The position numbers and the translations under genes were made by a program. Below the pieces are notes generated by a model, which saw only the letters and a list, made by a program, of their open reading frames with translations, ran no database searches and was not told where the DNA came from. This document shows, piece by piece, positions 38,654 to 46,143 of a stretch of DNA of 64,000 bases. How positions within the stretch are numbered: the stretch's first letter is position 1; the number at the start of each line of letters is the position of its first letter. This stretch comes from Massilia eburnea (lineage in GTDB: Bacteria; Pseudomonadota; Gammaproteobacteria; Burkholderiales; Burkholderiaceae_D): NCBI RefSeq assembly GCF_009720745.1, contig NZ_WNKX01000006.1, positions 186,001 through 250,000 on the forward strand, written 5' to 3'.

Positions 38654-41179
38654 ATGTTTCGACAAGCCCTGAGGATGACGGCGCGCGACTGGCGCGCCGG
38701 GCAACTGCGCTTCCTGCTGGTGGCGCTGGTCGTGGCGGTGGCGGCGCTGTCGGCCGCCGGCTTCTTTATCGACCGTTTGCGTGCTGGCCTGAACCGCGAT
38801 GCGCACCAATTGCTGGGCGCCGACCTGGTGGTGGTCGCCGATAACGCGATCCCCGCCGCATGGCGCGAAGAAGCGCAGCGGCGCGGCTTGCTGGTGGCCG
38901 ACACGCAGGCCTTCCCCAGTATGGCGCAGGCAGGGCAGAGCGATGCGGCGCGATCCGTGCTGGTGACGCTGAAGGCGGTCAGCCCGGGCTATCCGCTGCG
39001 CGGGCGCGTCAAAGTCAACACCGATCTGGCGCAAGCCAATGAAAGCATCGGAACACCCGCGCCAGCCGCGCCGGAAGCCGGCACGGCGTGGATCGACCCG
39101 GCGCTGGCAAACGCGCTGGACGTGGCGGTCGGCGGTACGCTGCAATTGGGCGACAAGCAGTTCCGCGTCGCGCAGCTGATCGCAGCGGAGCCCGACCGCG
39201 GCGGAGGCTTCGTCAATTTCGCGCCGCGCGTGTTCATTGCGCTGTCCGACCTTCCCGCAACCAACCTGGTGCAGGATGGCTCGCGCGTTGGATACCGGCT
39301 GATGGTGGCCGGCCCTGGCGCAAGCTCCAGGCCGGCACAGGAATACGGCGACTGGCTGCGCGCCCTGATCAAGAAAGACAATGTGCGCGGCGTGCGCATC
39401 GAATCGCTGGAAGAAGGGCGTCCCGAAATGAGCGCCACGCTGGACCGGGCCGACCGCTTCCTGTCGCTGGTCGGCCTGCTGTCGGCCATGCTGGCCGCCG
39501 TGGCTGTGGCGATGGCCGCGCGCCGTTTCATGCAGCGCCACCTCGACTCCTGCGCCATGCTGCGCTGCCTGGGGCTGACGCAAAACCAGGTGACCTTGAT
39601 TTACCTGGTCGAATTCCTGCTCGTCGGCCTGGCCGGCAGCGCGCTGGGCGTGCTAGCAGGCTTCGGCGCCCATTACGTGCTGCTGCAACTGCTGGGGAGC
39701 CTGGTCGCCGCCGACATCCCGGCGCCAAGCGTGCTGCCGGCGCTGCAAGGCATGGCCACCGGCATGCTGCTGCTGGCAGGTTTCGCATTGCCGCCTGTCC
39801 TGCAGCTGCGGAACGTGCCGCACAACCGCGTGATCCGGCGCGAAGCTGCCGCGCCCAAGCCAGCCGCGCTGGCAACGTATGGCCTGGGCATCGCCGCCTT
39901 CGGCGCATTGCTGCTGTGGCAATCGAATGACCTCAAGCTGGCCGGCGTGACCGGCGGCGGCTTCCTGCTTGGCTATGGCGTGTTCGCGCTGGTGGGCTGG
40001 CTCGGCTTGCAGGCCTTGCGTCCCTTGCGCAACGCCTTCCCGCACCAGGCCTGGCGCTTCGCCGTGACCTCGCTGCGGCGCCGGCCCGGTGCGACCGTGG
40101 TGCAGGTCGTGTCGCTCTCGCTGGGGCTGATGGCGCTATTGCTGCTGACAGTGGTGCGCGGCGATCTGATGTCCGCCTGGCGCAACACCATGCCGCCGGA
40201 TGCACCGAACCGCTTCATCATCAACATCCAGCCGGACCAGAAGGACGCGATTGCCGCCCGCCTGAAGCAGGCAGGCGTGAAGGAAGTGACGATGTTCCCA
40301 ATGATCCGCGGCCGGCTGGTTGCAGTGAACGATAAAGTCATCACCAGCCAGACCTACACTGACGAACGCGCGCGCGGGCTGGCCGAACGCGAATTCAACC
40401 TGTCGACGATGACCGGCATACCGCCGCAGAACCAGGTCACCGCTGGCAAATGGGAGATGAACGGCAGCGCCGGCGAAGCCTCGGTGGAAGAAGGCCTGGC
40501 CAAGACGCTGGGCCTGAAGATGGGCGACACCATGCGCTTCGACATCGCCGGCTCGCCGGTGGATGTGAAAATCACCAGCCTGCGCAAATTGGAGTGGGGC
40601 TCGATGCGGGTGAACTTCTTCGTCATCATCAATCCAGCCGTCATGGCCGACACGCCGCAGACCTGGATTACCGCCTTCCACCTGCCGAAGGAGGGACTCG
40701 CCGCCGGCAATGCGCTGTCGCGGGAATTCCCCAACCTGACCATCATCGACGTGGGCGGCGTACTGCGCCAGGTGCAATCGGTGCTGGACCAGGTGATCCA
40801 GGCGGTGGAATTCCTGTTCGCGTTCACGCTGTTGTCCGGCGTGCTGGTGCTGTATGCAGCGCTGATGGGCTCCCAGGACGAACGCCGCCGTGAAGCCGGC
40901 CTGCTGCGCGCCCTGGGCGCTACCCGCCGCCAGCTCTCGCAAGCGCAATTGATCGAGTTCATGCTGGTGGGCGGCCTCGGGGGACTATTGGCCGCGACCG
41001 GCGCCGGCCTGATGGGATGGGGCCTTGCCACCTACCAGTTCAAGTTCGCCTGGACCTTCAGCCCGATGGTATGGCTGGCCGGCCTGCTGGCAGGCGCCAT
41101 CTGCGCCGTGATTGGCGGCTGGCTGGGCCTGCGCAACGTCCTCAAGCAGCCGCCGCTGCAAACGCTGCGCGAAGCTTAA
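38654..41179 (+). CDS. FtsX-domain ABC transporter permease (YbbP-like)
   Basis: An 841-residue membrane protein with an N-terminal span (LRFLLVALVVAVAALSAAGFFIDRL), a large periplasmic MacB-like domain (about 45-255), three spans, a second long periplasmic region (about 495-710) and a final three-span FtsX domain (FLFAFTLLSGVLVLYAALMGSQDERRREAGLLRALGATRRQLSQAQLIEFMLVGGLGG). This is the YbbP layout, normally paired with the ATPase YbbA. No ATPase gene is adjacent: upstream is the deaminase and downstream genes are on the other strand. Its stop overlaps the response-regulator stop (TTAA). Confidence 0.88.
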   Translation: MFRQALRMTARDWRAGQLRFLLVALVVAVAALSAAGFFIDRLRAGLNRDAHQLLGADLVVVADNAIPAAWREEAQRRGLLVADTQAFPSMAQAGQSDAARSVLVTLKAVSPGYPLRGRVKVNTDLAQANESIGTPAPAAPEAGTAWIDPALANALDVAVGGTLQLGDKQFRVAQLIAAEPDRGGGFVNFAPRVFIALSDLPATNLVQDGSRVGYRLMVAGPGASSRPAQEYGDWLRALIKKDNVRGVRIESLEEGRPEMSATLDRADRFLSLVGLLSAMLAAVAVAMAARRFMQRHLDSCAMLRCLGLTQNQVTLIYLVEFLLVGLAGSALGVLAGFGAHYVLLQLLGSLVAADIPAPSVLPALQGMATGMLLLAGFALPPVLQLRNVPHNRVIRREAAAPKPAALATYGLGIAAFGALLLWQSNDLKLAGVTGGGFLLGYGVFALVGWLGLQALRPLRNAFPHQAWRFAVTSLRRRPGATVVQVVSLSLGLMALLLLTVVRGDLMSAWRNTMPPDAPNRFIINIQPDQKDAIAARLKQAGVKEVTMFPMIRGRLVAVNDKVITSQTYTDERARGLAEREFNLSTMTGIPPQNQVTAGKWEMNGSAGEASVEEGLAKTLGLKMGDTMRFDIAGSPVDVKITSLRKLEWGSMRVNFFVIINPAVMADTPQTWITAFHLPKEGLAAGNALSREFPNLTIIDVGGVLRQVQSVLDQVIQAVEFLFAFTLLSGVLVLYAALMGSQDERRREAGLLRALGATRRQLSQAQLIEFMLVGGLGGLLAATGAGLMGWGLATYQFKFAWTFSPMVWLAGLLAGAICAVIGGWLGLRNVLKQPPLQTLREA

Positions 41180-42180
41180 AAGGAGAAAGCCGCGAGGGGC
41201 GGGGTGTGCTGGCGCAGGAATTCTGCGTAGGGGGTGGGGGCGATGTCGAGCAGGGCGGGTTCGATTTCGAACAGTGCCCAGTAGTAGGTTTCCAGTCCGC
41301 GGCACACCTGCGGCGGTTTGCAGTAGCGGTGCCAGTGCTGGCCGACTTCGTCGGAATACATCCCGTCCGGCGGGAAGAATGGCAGCATGCGCTTTTCTTC
41401 CAGTGCTTGCACCAGCGAGCAGGGGGCGCCGCTGTCACGTGCCATTTCTACCTGCGATTCGTAACCGCGCTCCGTTTCCACCACCATCAGCTGGGCCGAA
41501 CCGTCGGCTTTGAAGAACAGGATGCCGCTCGGGCTGGGGAAGGGGTAGTGTTCGACGAAGCCGTGTTCCTGGTACAGCTGCTGCACCACCTGCGCCAGTG
41601 CGCCGCAGCGCAGGAAGCTGAATTCATGCAGCACCAGCATGTCCAGCAGCGTTTCCGACTGCTCCTGGAAGAAGGCCTTCTGCAATGCTGCGACTTCCTC
41701 TTCCAGCCGGTCGAGCGCGTCGTCGGCGCTTTTCTTGATGTAGCGGTCGATCAGGCCTCGGTTGAAGGCGTCCACCGCGATCTTTTCATCGGCCTGGCCG
41801 GTGAACAGGATCTTCTTGCATGGCAGGTGCTGGATCGCCTGGCAGAACGCTACGCCGTTCATTTGCGGCATCGAGTAGTCCACCACCAGCACGGATGGAA
41901 TCGAGAAGCGCTGGCGCTGGCCTGAGATGCGGTAAATCCGCTCCAGGTCCACCGCCACGTTGCGCTGCTCGGCCGATTGGTTGGGATTGTCGAAATCCAC
42001 CTGCAGCGGCAGCTCGCTGCTGCCGGCATTGGCCTTGAACCATTCCAGGGCCTGCAGCGGGTCGTGGAAGCACACGCTGGCCTGCATCGGGTCGAGCTGG
42101 AATACGAGGCTGTGGAGGAAAGTATCGCTGTCGTCCACCAGGACGGTCATGGTTGGGTGGGCGTAAACGGGCAGTTTCAT
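41176..42180 (-). CDS. Response regulator with unusual C-terminal domain (LqsR/PhcQ-like)
   Basis: A 334-residue protein. The receiver domain has D16/D17 (VLVDDSD), phosphoacceptor D101 (VLVVDYSMPQMNG), T127 and the conserved lysine of RYIKKSA (149-150). A roughly 40-residue insert lies before the D101 strand. The rest (about 165-334) is not a DNA-binding, GGDEF or HD domain that I recognise; it contains EFSFLRCGALAQVVQQLYQEHGF and a YYWALFEIEP segment. It starts inside the stop of the CqsS-like kinase gene (ATGA overlap), so it is the kinase's partner. The size and layout recall LqsR/PhcQ-type quorum-sensing regulators, which is an inference. Confidence 0.75.
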   Translation of the reverse strand: MKLPVYAHPTMTVLVDDSDTFLHSLVFQLDPMQASVCFHDPLQALEWFKANAGSSELPLQVDFDNPNQSAEQRNVAVDLERIYRISGQRQRFSIPSVLVVDYSMPQMNGVAFCQAIQHLPCKKILFTGQADEKIAVDAFNRGLIDRYIKKSADDALDRLEEEVAALQKAFFQEQSETLLDMLVLHEFSFLRCGALAQVVQQLYQEHGFVEHYPFPSPSGILFFKADGSAQLMVVETERGYESQVEMARDSGAPCSLVQALEEKRMLPFFPPDGMYSDEVGQHWHRYCKPPQVCRGLETYYWALFEIEPALLDIAPTPYAEFLRQHTPPLAAFSF

Positions 42181-43412
42181 GTTAAACGGCTGGCTTGTAA
42201 GGGAAATTCAAGCACAAAGATAGCATATGCGTGCTCGCGGGAGACACAATGAAGCCGCGCCGCCCACGCTTGCATCACCTGGCGGCACAATGCCAGGCCG
42301 ATACCGGCGCCATTATGCTCTGGATATGTGAAGAAGCGTTGGAAAATTTGCGGCAGATGTTGCGCCGCAATACCGCAGCCCGTATCGATCACGAGTAAGC
42401 GTGGCAATGGCCGGCAGCCGTCGATGACAATCCTGACCCGCCCCTTGCCGGCGCGCTGCACCGCCTGCAGCGCATTGCGCAGCAGGTTCAGCAGCAGCAT
42501 GATGGCCAGTTCATTCTGGCCGCCAAAGCGGAAATCGCTGCGCACCTGCAGCGCCACCAGCTGGCGCTGGGCCTCGCCGGTGAACGGGTAGCGCCGCAGC
42601 GCAGCTTCCACCGTATCGAGCATGGATACGCTTTCGTGCGGGTCCAGATGCTGCCTGACCGCCTGCGCGCTGAGCAGGAACAGGTCGATCATGTGGTTCA
42701 TGTGGCGCACTTCGTACTGCATGCGCCCCAGCGCCTGGCGCATGGCGGGATTTTCCTGGCCGGCGCGCTGTTGCATACGCGACAAGCCACGGACATTGGC
42801 ATCCAGGCTGGCCAGTGGCGTGCGCATTTCGTGCGCCACGGCGCCCAAGCCCTCGCCCAGGCCGTCCAGCTTTTCTTCCTCCAGTGCCTTGCGGCTCTGC
42901 GAAAACACAAACATCCAGCCGACCAGGAACAGCTGCACCGGCAGCAGCTGCAGCACGGACGTCGACAGCAGCGCACCGTCGGCGCCCATTGCCGCCGCCA
43001 GCATTATTGCTGCCGTCATGCCGACCGCCGCCACCCGCAGCGCGATGCGGAAGTCGAAATGGAACAGGGCCACCAGCATCACGAGCATCACTTGCGACCA
43101 GGTGACGTTGGCGCCGTTCATCAGGAACATGAAGGTGCAAAAGAAGGGCAGTTCGTAGGTCATGAGCACCAGGGTGTAGCGCTCGCGCTGGCGCGCGGGC
43201 AGGCGCCGGGCGAGCAGCCCACCCAGGGCGAGCGCGGTACCGACCACGCGCGCCGCCAGGCTTTCATAAGGCTGCGGCAGCAGCCAGCCAAAGAAGGCGA
43301 AATAAAGCGGGAAGCAAATAATGCCCAGCCAGCTCAATGCGGCCAGGCGCAGGTCGGCGATTTCCTCGGCGCTGCGGGCGTGCAGCTTGGTACGGATCAG
43401 GCGTCGAATCAT
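42177..43412 (-). CDS. Sensor histidine kinase with CqsS/LqsS-like membrane domain
   Basis: About 411 residues from the ATG at 43412. Six spans are predicted in the first 170 residues, with the pattern LGIICFPLYFAFFGWLLPQP then YESLAAR (30-55) and LPFFCTFMFLMN (88-99), which I recognise from the alpha-hydroxyketone sensor CqsS and its LqsS/PhcS relatives. The kinase core has the phospho-acceptor H194 in AVAHEMRTPLASLD, the N box LLNLLRNALQAV, and ATP-lid glycines DTGCGIAAQHL and GAGIGLALC. There is no attached receiver domain. Upstream in-frame starts exist but run towards the divergent globin gene. Confidence 0.82.
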   Translation of the reverse strand: MIRRLIRTKLHARSAEEIADLRLAALSWLGIICFPLYFAFFGWLLPQPYESLAARVVGTALALGGLLARRLPARQRERYTLVLMTYELPFFCTFMFLMNGANVTWSQVMLVMLVALFHFDFRIALRVAAVGMTAAIMLAAAMGADGALLSTSVLQLLPVQLFLVGWMFVFSQSRKALEEEKLDGLGEGLGAVAHEMRTPLASLDANVRGLSRMQQRAGQENPAMRQALGRMQYEVRHMNHMIDLFLLSAQAVRQHLDPHESVSMLDTVEAALRRYPFTGEAQRQLVALQVRSDFRFGGQNELAIMLLLNLLRNALQAVQRAGKGRVRIVIDGCRPLPRLLVIDTGCGIAAQHLPQIFQRFFTYPEHNGAGIGLALCRQVMQAWAARLHCVSREHAYAIFVLEFPLQASRLT

Positions 43413-43503
43413 CTGGCCATGATGGCGGTTTGCGGGAGTAATTTGCGCAGAATCGGCATGAAGCTTGATCCACATCAATACGACCATGCGCTATCATGGA
43501 GCC

Positions 43504-43896
43504 ATGAATGATGAAGCACGCACCTTATACGAAGTCATCGGCGGCGCCACCAAGCTGCGCGAGATGGTTGACCGTTTTTACGACCTGATGGAGCTGGAGC
43601 CGGAATTCGCCGGCATCCGCGCCATGCACCCGCCGAGCACCGACGGCTCGCGCGACAAGCTGTTCTGGTTCCTGAGCGGCTGGATGGGCGGACCCGACCT
43701 GTTCATTGAACGTTTCGGCCACCCGCGCCTGCGCGCCCGCCACCTGCCTTTCGCGGTGGGTTCCAGTGAGCGCGACCAGTGGCTGCGCTGCATGGCGTGG
43801 GCGATGCAGGATGTCGGCATTGCCGAAGACCTGCGCCTGCGGCTGATGGAGTCCTTCTACCAGACCGCCGACTGGATGCGGAACAAGGCCGATTGA
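43504..43896 (+). CDS. Group II truncated hemoglobin
   Basis: A 130-residue globin of the trHbO type. It has the early GG pair in LYEVIGGATKLREMVDRFYDLM, a FWFLSGWMGGPDLF segment, the proximal histidine in RARHLPFAVGSSERDQWLRCMAWAM with the group-II tryptophan, and a final helix LMESFYQTADWM. Such globins bind oxygen or nitric oxide. It shares a stop/start base with rmuC (TGATG) and is divergent from the sensor kinase. Confidence 0.92.
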   Translation: MNDEARTLYEVIGGATKLREMVDRFYDLMELEPEFAGIRAMHPPSTDGSRDKLFWFLSGWMGGPDLFIERFGHPRLRARHLPFAVGSSERDQWLRCMAWAMQDVGIAEDLRLRLMESFYQTADWMRNKAD

Positions 43897-45155
43897 TGGA
43901 GCTGACCATCCTGCTGGCGCTGGCCGCCGTCATCATCGTCCTGCAAATCGTTACCCTGTTGCGCAGCCGCGGCGGCGATGTCGCCGACCAGCTGGACCGC
44001 GTCGAACGCGAGGTGCGCCTGCAGTTGCAGGCCACGGCCCAGGCGCAGCGCCAGGAGATGGGCAATATGCTGGCCCAGTCCCATGGCGCCACCGTGCAGC
44101 AGCTGGAAACCATGCGGCGCCAGATCGAAGTGCTGACCGAATCGAACACGCGCCGGCTGCTGGAGGTGCGGGTGGCGCTGGAAACCAAGATGCGCGAGCT
44201 GCAGGCCGATAACGGCCAGCGACTGGAAGAAATGCGCAAGACGGTGGACGAAAAGCTGCATGAAACGCTGGAAACGCGCCTGACCGAATCGTTCCGCCAG
44301 GTGTCCGAGCGCCTGGAGCGCGTGCACCAGGGCCTGGGCGAGATGCAGCAGCTGGCGCTGGGCGTGGGCGACCTGAAACGCGTGCTGACCAATGTGAAAA
44401 CGCGCGGCACCTGGGGCGAGGTCCAGCTGGAAATGCTGCTCGAGCAGATCCTCACGCCGGAACAATACGCCAAGAACGTCGAGACTATTCCTGGCTCCAA
44501 TGCGCGTGTCGAATTCGCGCTCAAGCTGCCGGGCCAGAAAGAGGGCGGGGCGCCGGTATGGATGCCGATTGACGCCAAGTTCCCGAAAGAGCAGTACGAA
44601 CGTTTGCTGGAAGCGGCCGACCGCGCCGATGCCGAAGGCGTAGCCGCGGCAGGCCGCGAACTGGAACGCGCCGTGCGAGGCGAGGCGAAAACCATCGCCG
44701 AGAAATACGTCTCGCCGCCGCTCACCACCGATTTCGCCATCCTGTTCCTGCCGACCGAAGGCCTGTATGCGGAAGTGATGCGCCGTCCCGGCCTGGCCGA
44801 CGAACTGCAGCGGGTGAACCGCGTCAGCATCGCCGGCCCGTCCACGCTGAGCGCACTGCTGAATAGCCTGCAAATGGGCTTCCGCACGCTGGCGCTGGAA
44901 AAACGCTCGTCCGAGGTATGGCAAGTGCTGGGTGCTGTGAAAACCGAATTCGCCAAATTCGGCGATGTCCTCGCCGCAACCAAGTCAACCCTGGAACGCG
45001 CCGCCCGCAATATTGAAAACGCCGAAGTGCGCAGCCGCCAGATGGCGCGCAAGCTCAAGTCCGTTGAGGCGCTGCCGGCGGAAGCCGCCCTGCTGATGCT
45101 GGGCTCCCAGGATGGCACGGAAACTGAAGAGGATGCCGCCGGCAGCGCCAACTAG
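43896..45155 (+). CDS. rmuC: RmuC family DNA recombination protein
   Basis: A 419-residue protein with one N-terminal membrane span (ELTILLALAAVIIVLQIVTLL), a long coiled coil (about 30-165), and the RmuC nuclease-like domain (NVKTRGTWGEVQLEMLLEQIL; PIDAKFPKEQYERLLEA; YVSPPLTTDFAILFLPTEGLYAEVMRRPGL; LLNSLQMGFRTLALEKRSSEVW). RmuC limits inversion and rearrangement at short inverted repeats in E. coli. It is coupled to the globin gene. Confidence 0.93.
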   Translation: MELTILLALAAVIIVLQIVTLLRSRGGDVADQLDRVEREVRLQLQATAQAQRQEMGNMLAQSHGATVQQLETMRRQIEVLTESNTRRLLEVRVALETKMRELQADNGQRLEEMRKTVDEKLHETLETRLTESFRQVSERLERVHQGLGEMQQLALGVGDLKRVLTNVKTRGTWGEVQLEMLLEQILTPEQYAKNVETIPGSNARVEFALKLPGQKEGGAPVWMPIDAKFPKEQYERLLEAADRADAEGVAAAGRELERAVRGEAKTIAEKYVSPPLTTDFAILFLPTEGLYAEVMRRPGLADELQRVNRVSIAGPSTLSALLNSLQMGFRTLALEKRSSEVWQVLGAVKTEFAKFGDVLAATKSTLERAARNIENAEVRSRQMARKLKSVEALPAEAALLMLGSQDGTETEEDAAGSAN

Positions 45156-45188
45156 GAGGAGACGGCTGAGGCGTAAAATAGCAGGATC

Positions 45189-46130
45189 ATGAAACGCTGG
45201 TTTTCATTCTTGCTGGCTTGCATTGCGCTGGTAATCTGCCCAGTGCTGGCCAAGGATCTGGACATTGTCTTTATTCCAAAGTCGCGCGACCAGGTTTTCT
45301 GGACTTTCATGCGGCAGGGTGTCGAACGCGCCATGCGCGAAGATGGGCATGTCAAGCTGACCTGGCGCGGCCCGGCGCACAACGACGATATCGATTCGCA
45401 GATCGATATCCTGCACATTTATTCCAAGCCGGGCGTCGACGCCATCATCATCGCGGCGACCGATCGCAGCCGCCTGCTTGCTTCTGTCGAGCAGGCCGCC
45501 GCCCTGGGAATCAAAATCGTGGCTGTCGATTCGGCGCTCGACGGCAAAGCACACAGCAATCTCATCACCACCAATAATTACGCGGCGGGCCGGTTGGCGG
45601 CGGAACGCCTGGCCGGCTTGCTGAACCGGGAAGGCTCGGTAGCAGTTTTGCGTACCATCCAGGGCAGCGCATCGACGGACGACCGGGCCGATGGCTTTCT
45701 TGATTACATGAAGAAGCATGCTCCGCGCATCCAGGTCATCGCCGATGAATATGGCGGCGGCACGCGCGGCAAGGCGGCACGCAGCGCAGTGCTGTTACTG
45801 GAAAAGCACCCGCGCGTCGATGGAATTTTTGCCGTCAATGAATCGACCAGCGACGGCATGCTGCGGGCGCTGCGTCAGGCGGGCCTTGTGGGCAGGAAGA
45901 AATTTGTCGGTTTCGACACGACTGATTTTTTGCTGGAAGGCCTGGGGAAGCAGGAAATCGACGGCTTGGTGGTACAGGATCCGCGCCAGATGGGTTATCT
46001 CGCGATGAAAGCGGCGGTAGCGGCTGCGCGGGGGGCGCCGTTCAAGGAGCAAACCATCCTGACGGAGACGGTCCTGGTCACGCGGGACAACTTCCGGAAT
46101 CCGGAAATCCAGACTTTACTCGTCCCTTAG
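45189..46130 (+). CDS. Lone periplasmic sugar-type binding protein (RbsB/peripla_BP_4 fold)
   Basis: A 313-residue exported protein: signal peptide MKRWFSFLLACIALVICPVLA, then a two-lobed binding fold with DLDIVFIPKSRDQVFWTFMRQGVERAM, HIYSKPGVDAIIIAATDRSRLLASVEQA, IKIVAVDSALDG, NYAAGRLAAERLA, and VNESTSDGMLRALRQAG. This is the family of ribose-type binding proteins. No ABC permease, ATPase or chemoreceptor gene is next to it, so it may serve a distant transporter or a sensor. The ligand is unknown. Confidence 0.85.
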   Translation: MKRWFSFLLACIALVICPVLAKDLDIVFIPKSRDQVFWTFMRQGVERAMREDGHVKLTWRGPAHNDDIDSQIDILHIYSKPGVDAIIIAATDRSRLLASVEQAAALGIKIVAVDSALDGKAHSNLITTNNYAAGRLAAERLAGLLNREGSVAVLRTIQGSASTDDRADGFLDYMKKHAPRIQVIADEYGGGTRGKAARSAVLLLEKHPRVDGIFAVNESTSDGMLRALRQAGLVGRKKFVGFDTTDFLLEGLGKQEIDGLVVQDPRQMGYLAMKAAVAAARGAPFKEQTILTETVLVTRDNFRNPEIQTLLVP

Positions 46131-46143
46131 CGCCGTCCCCGCG

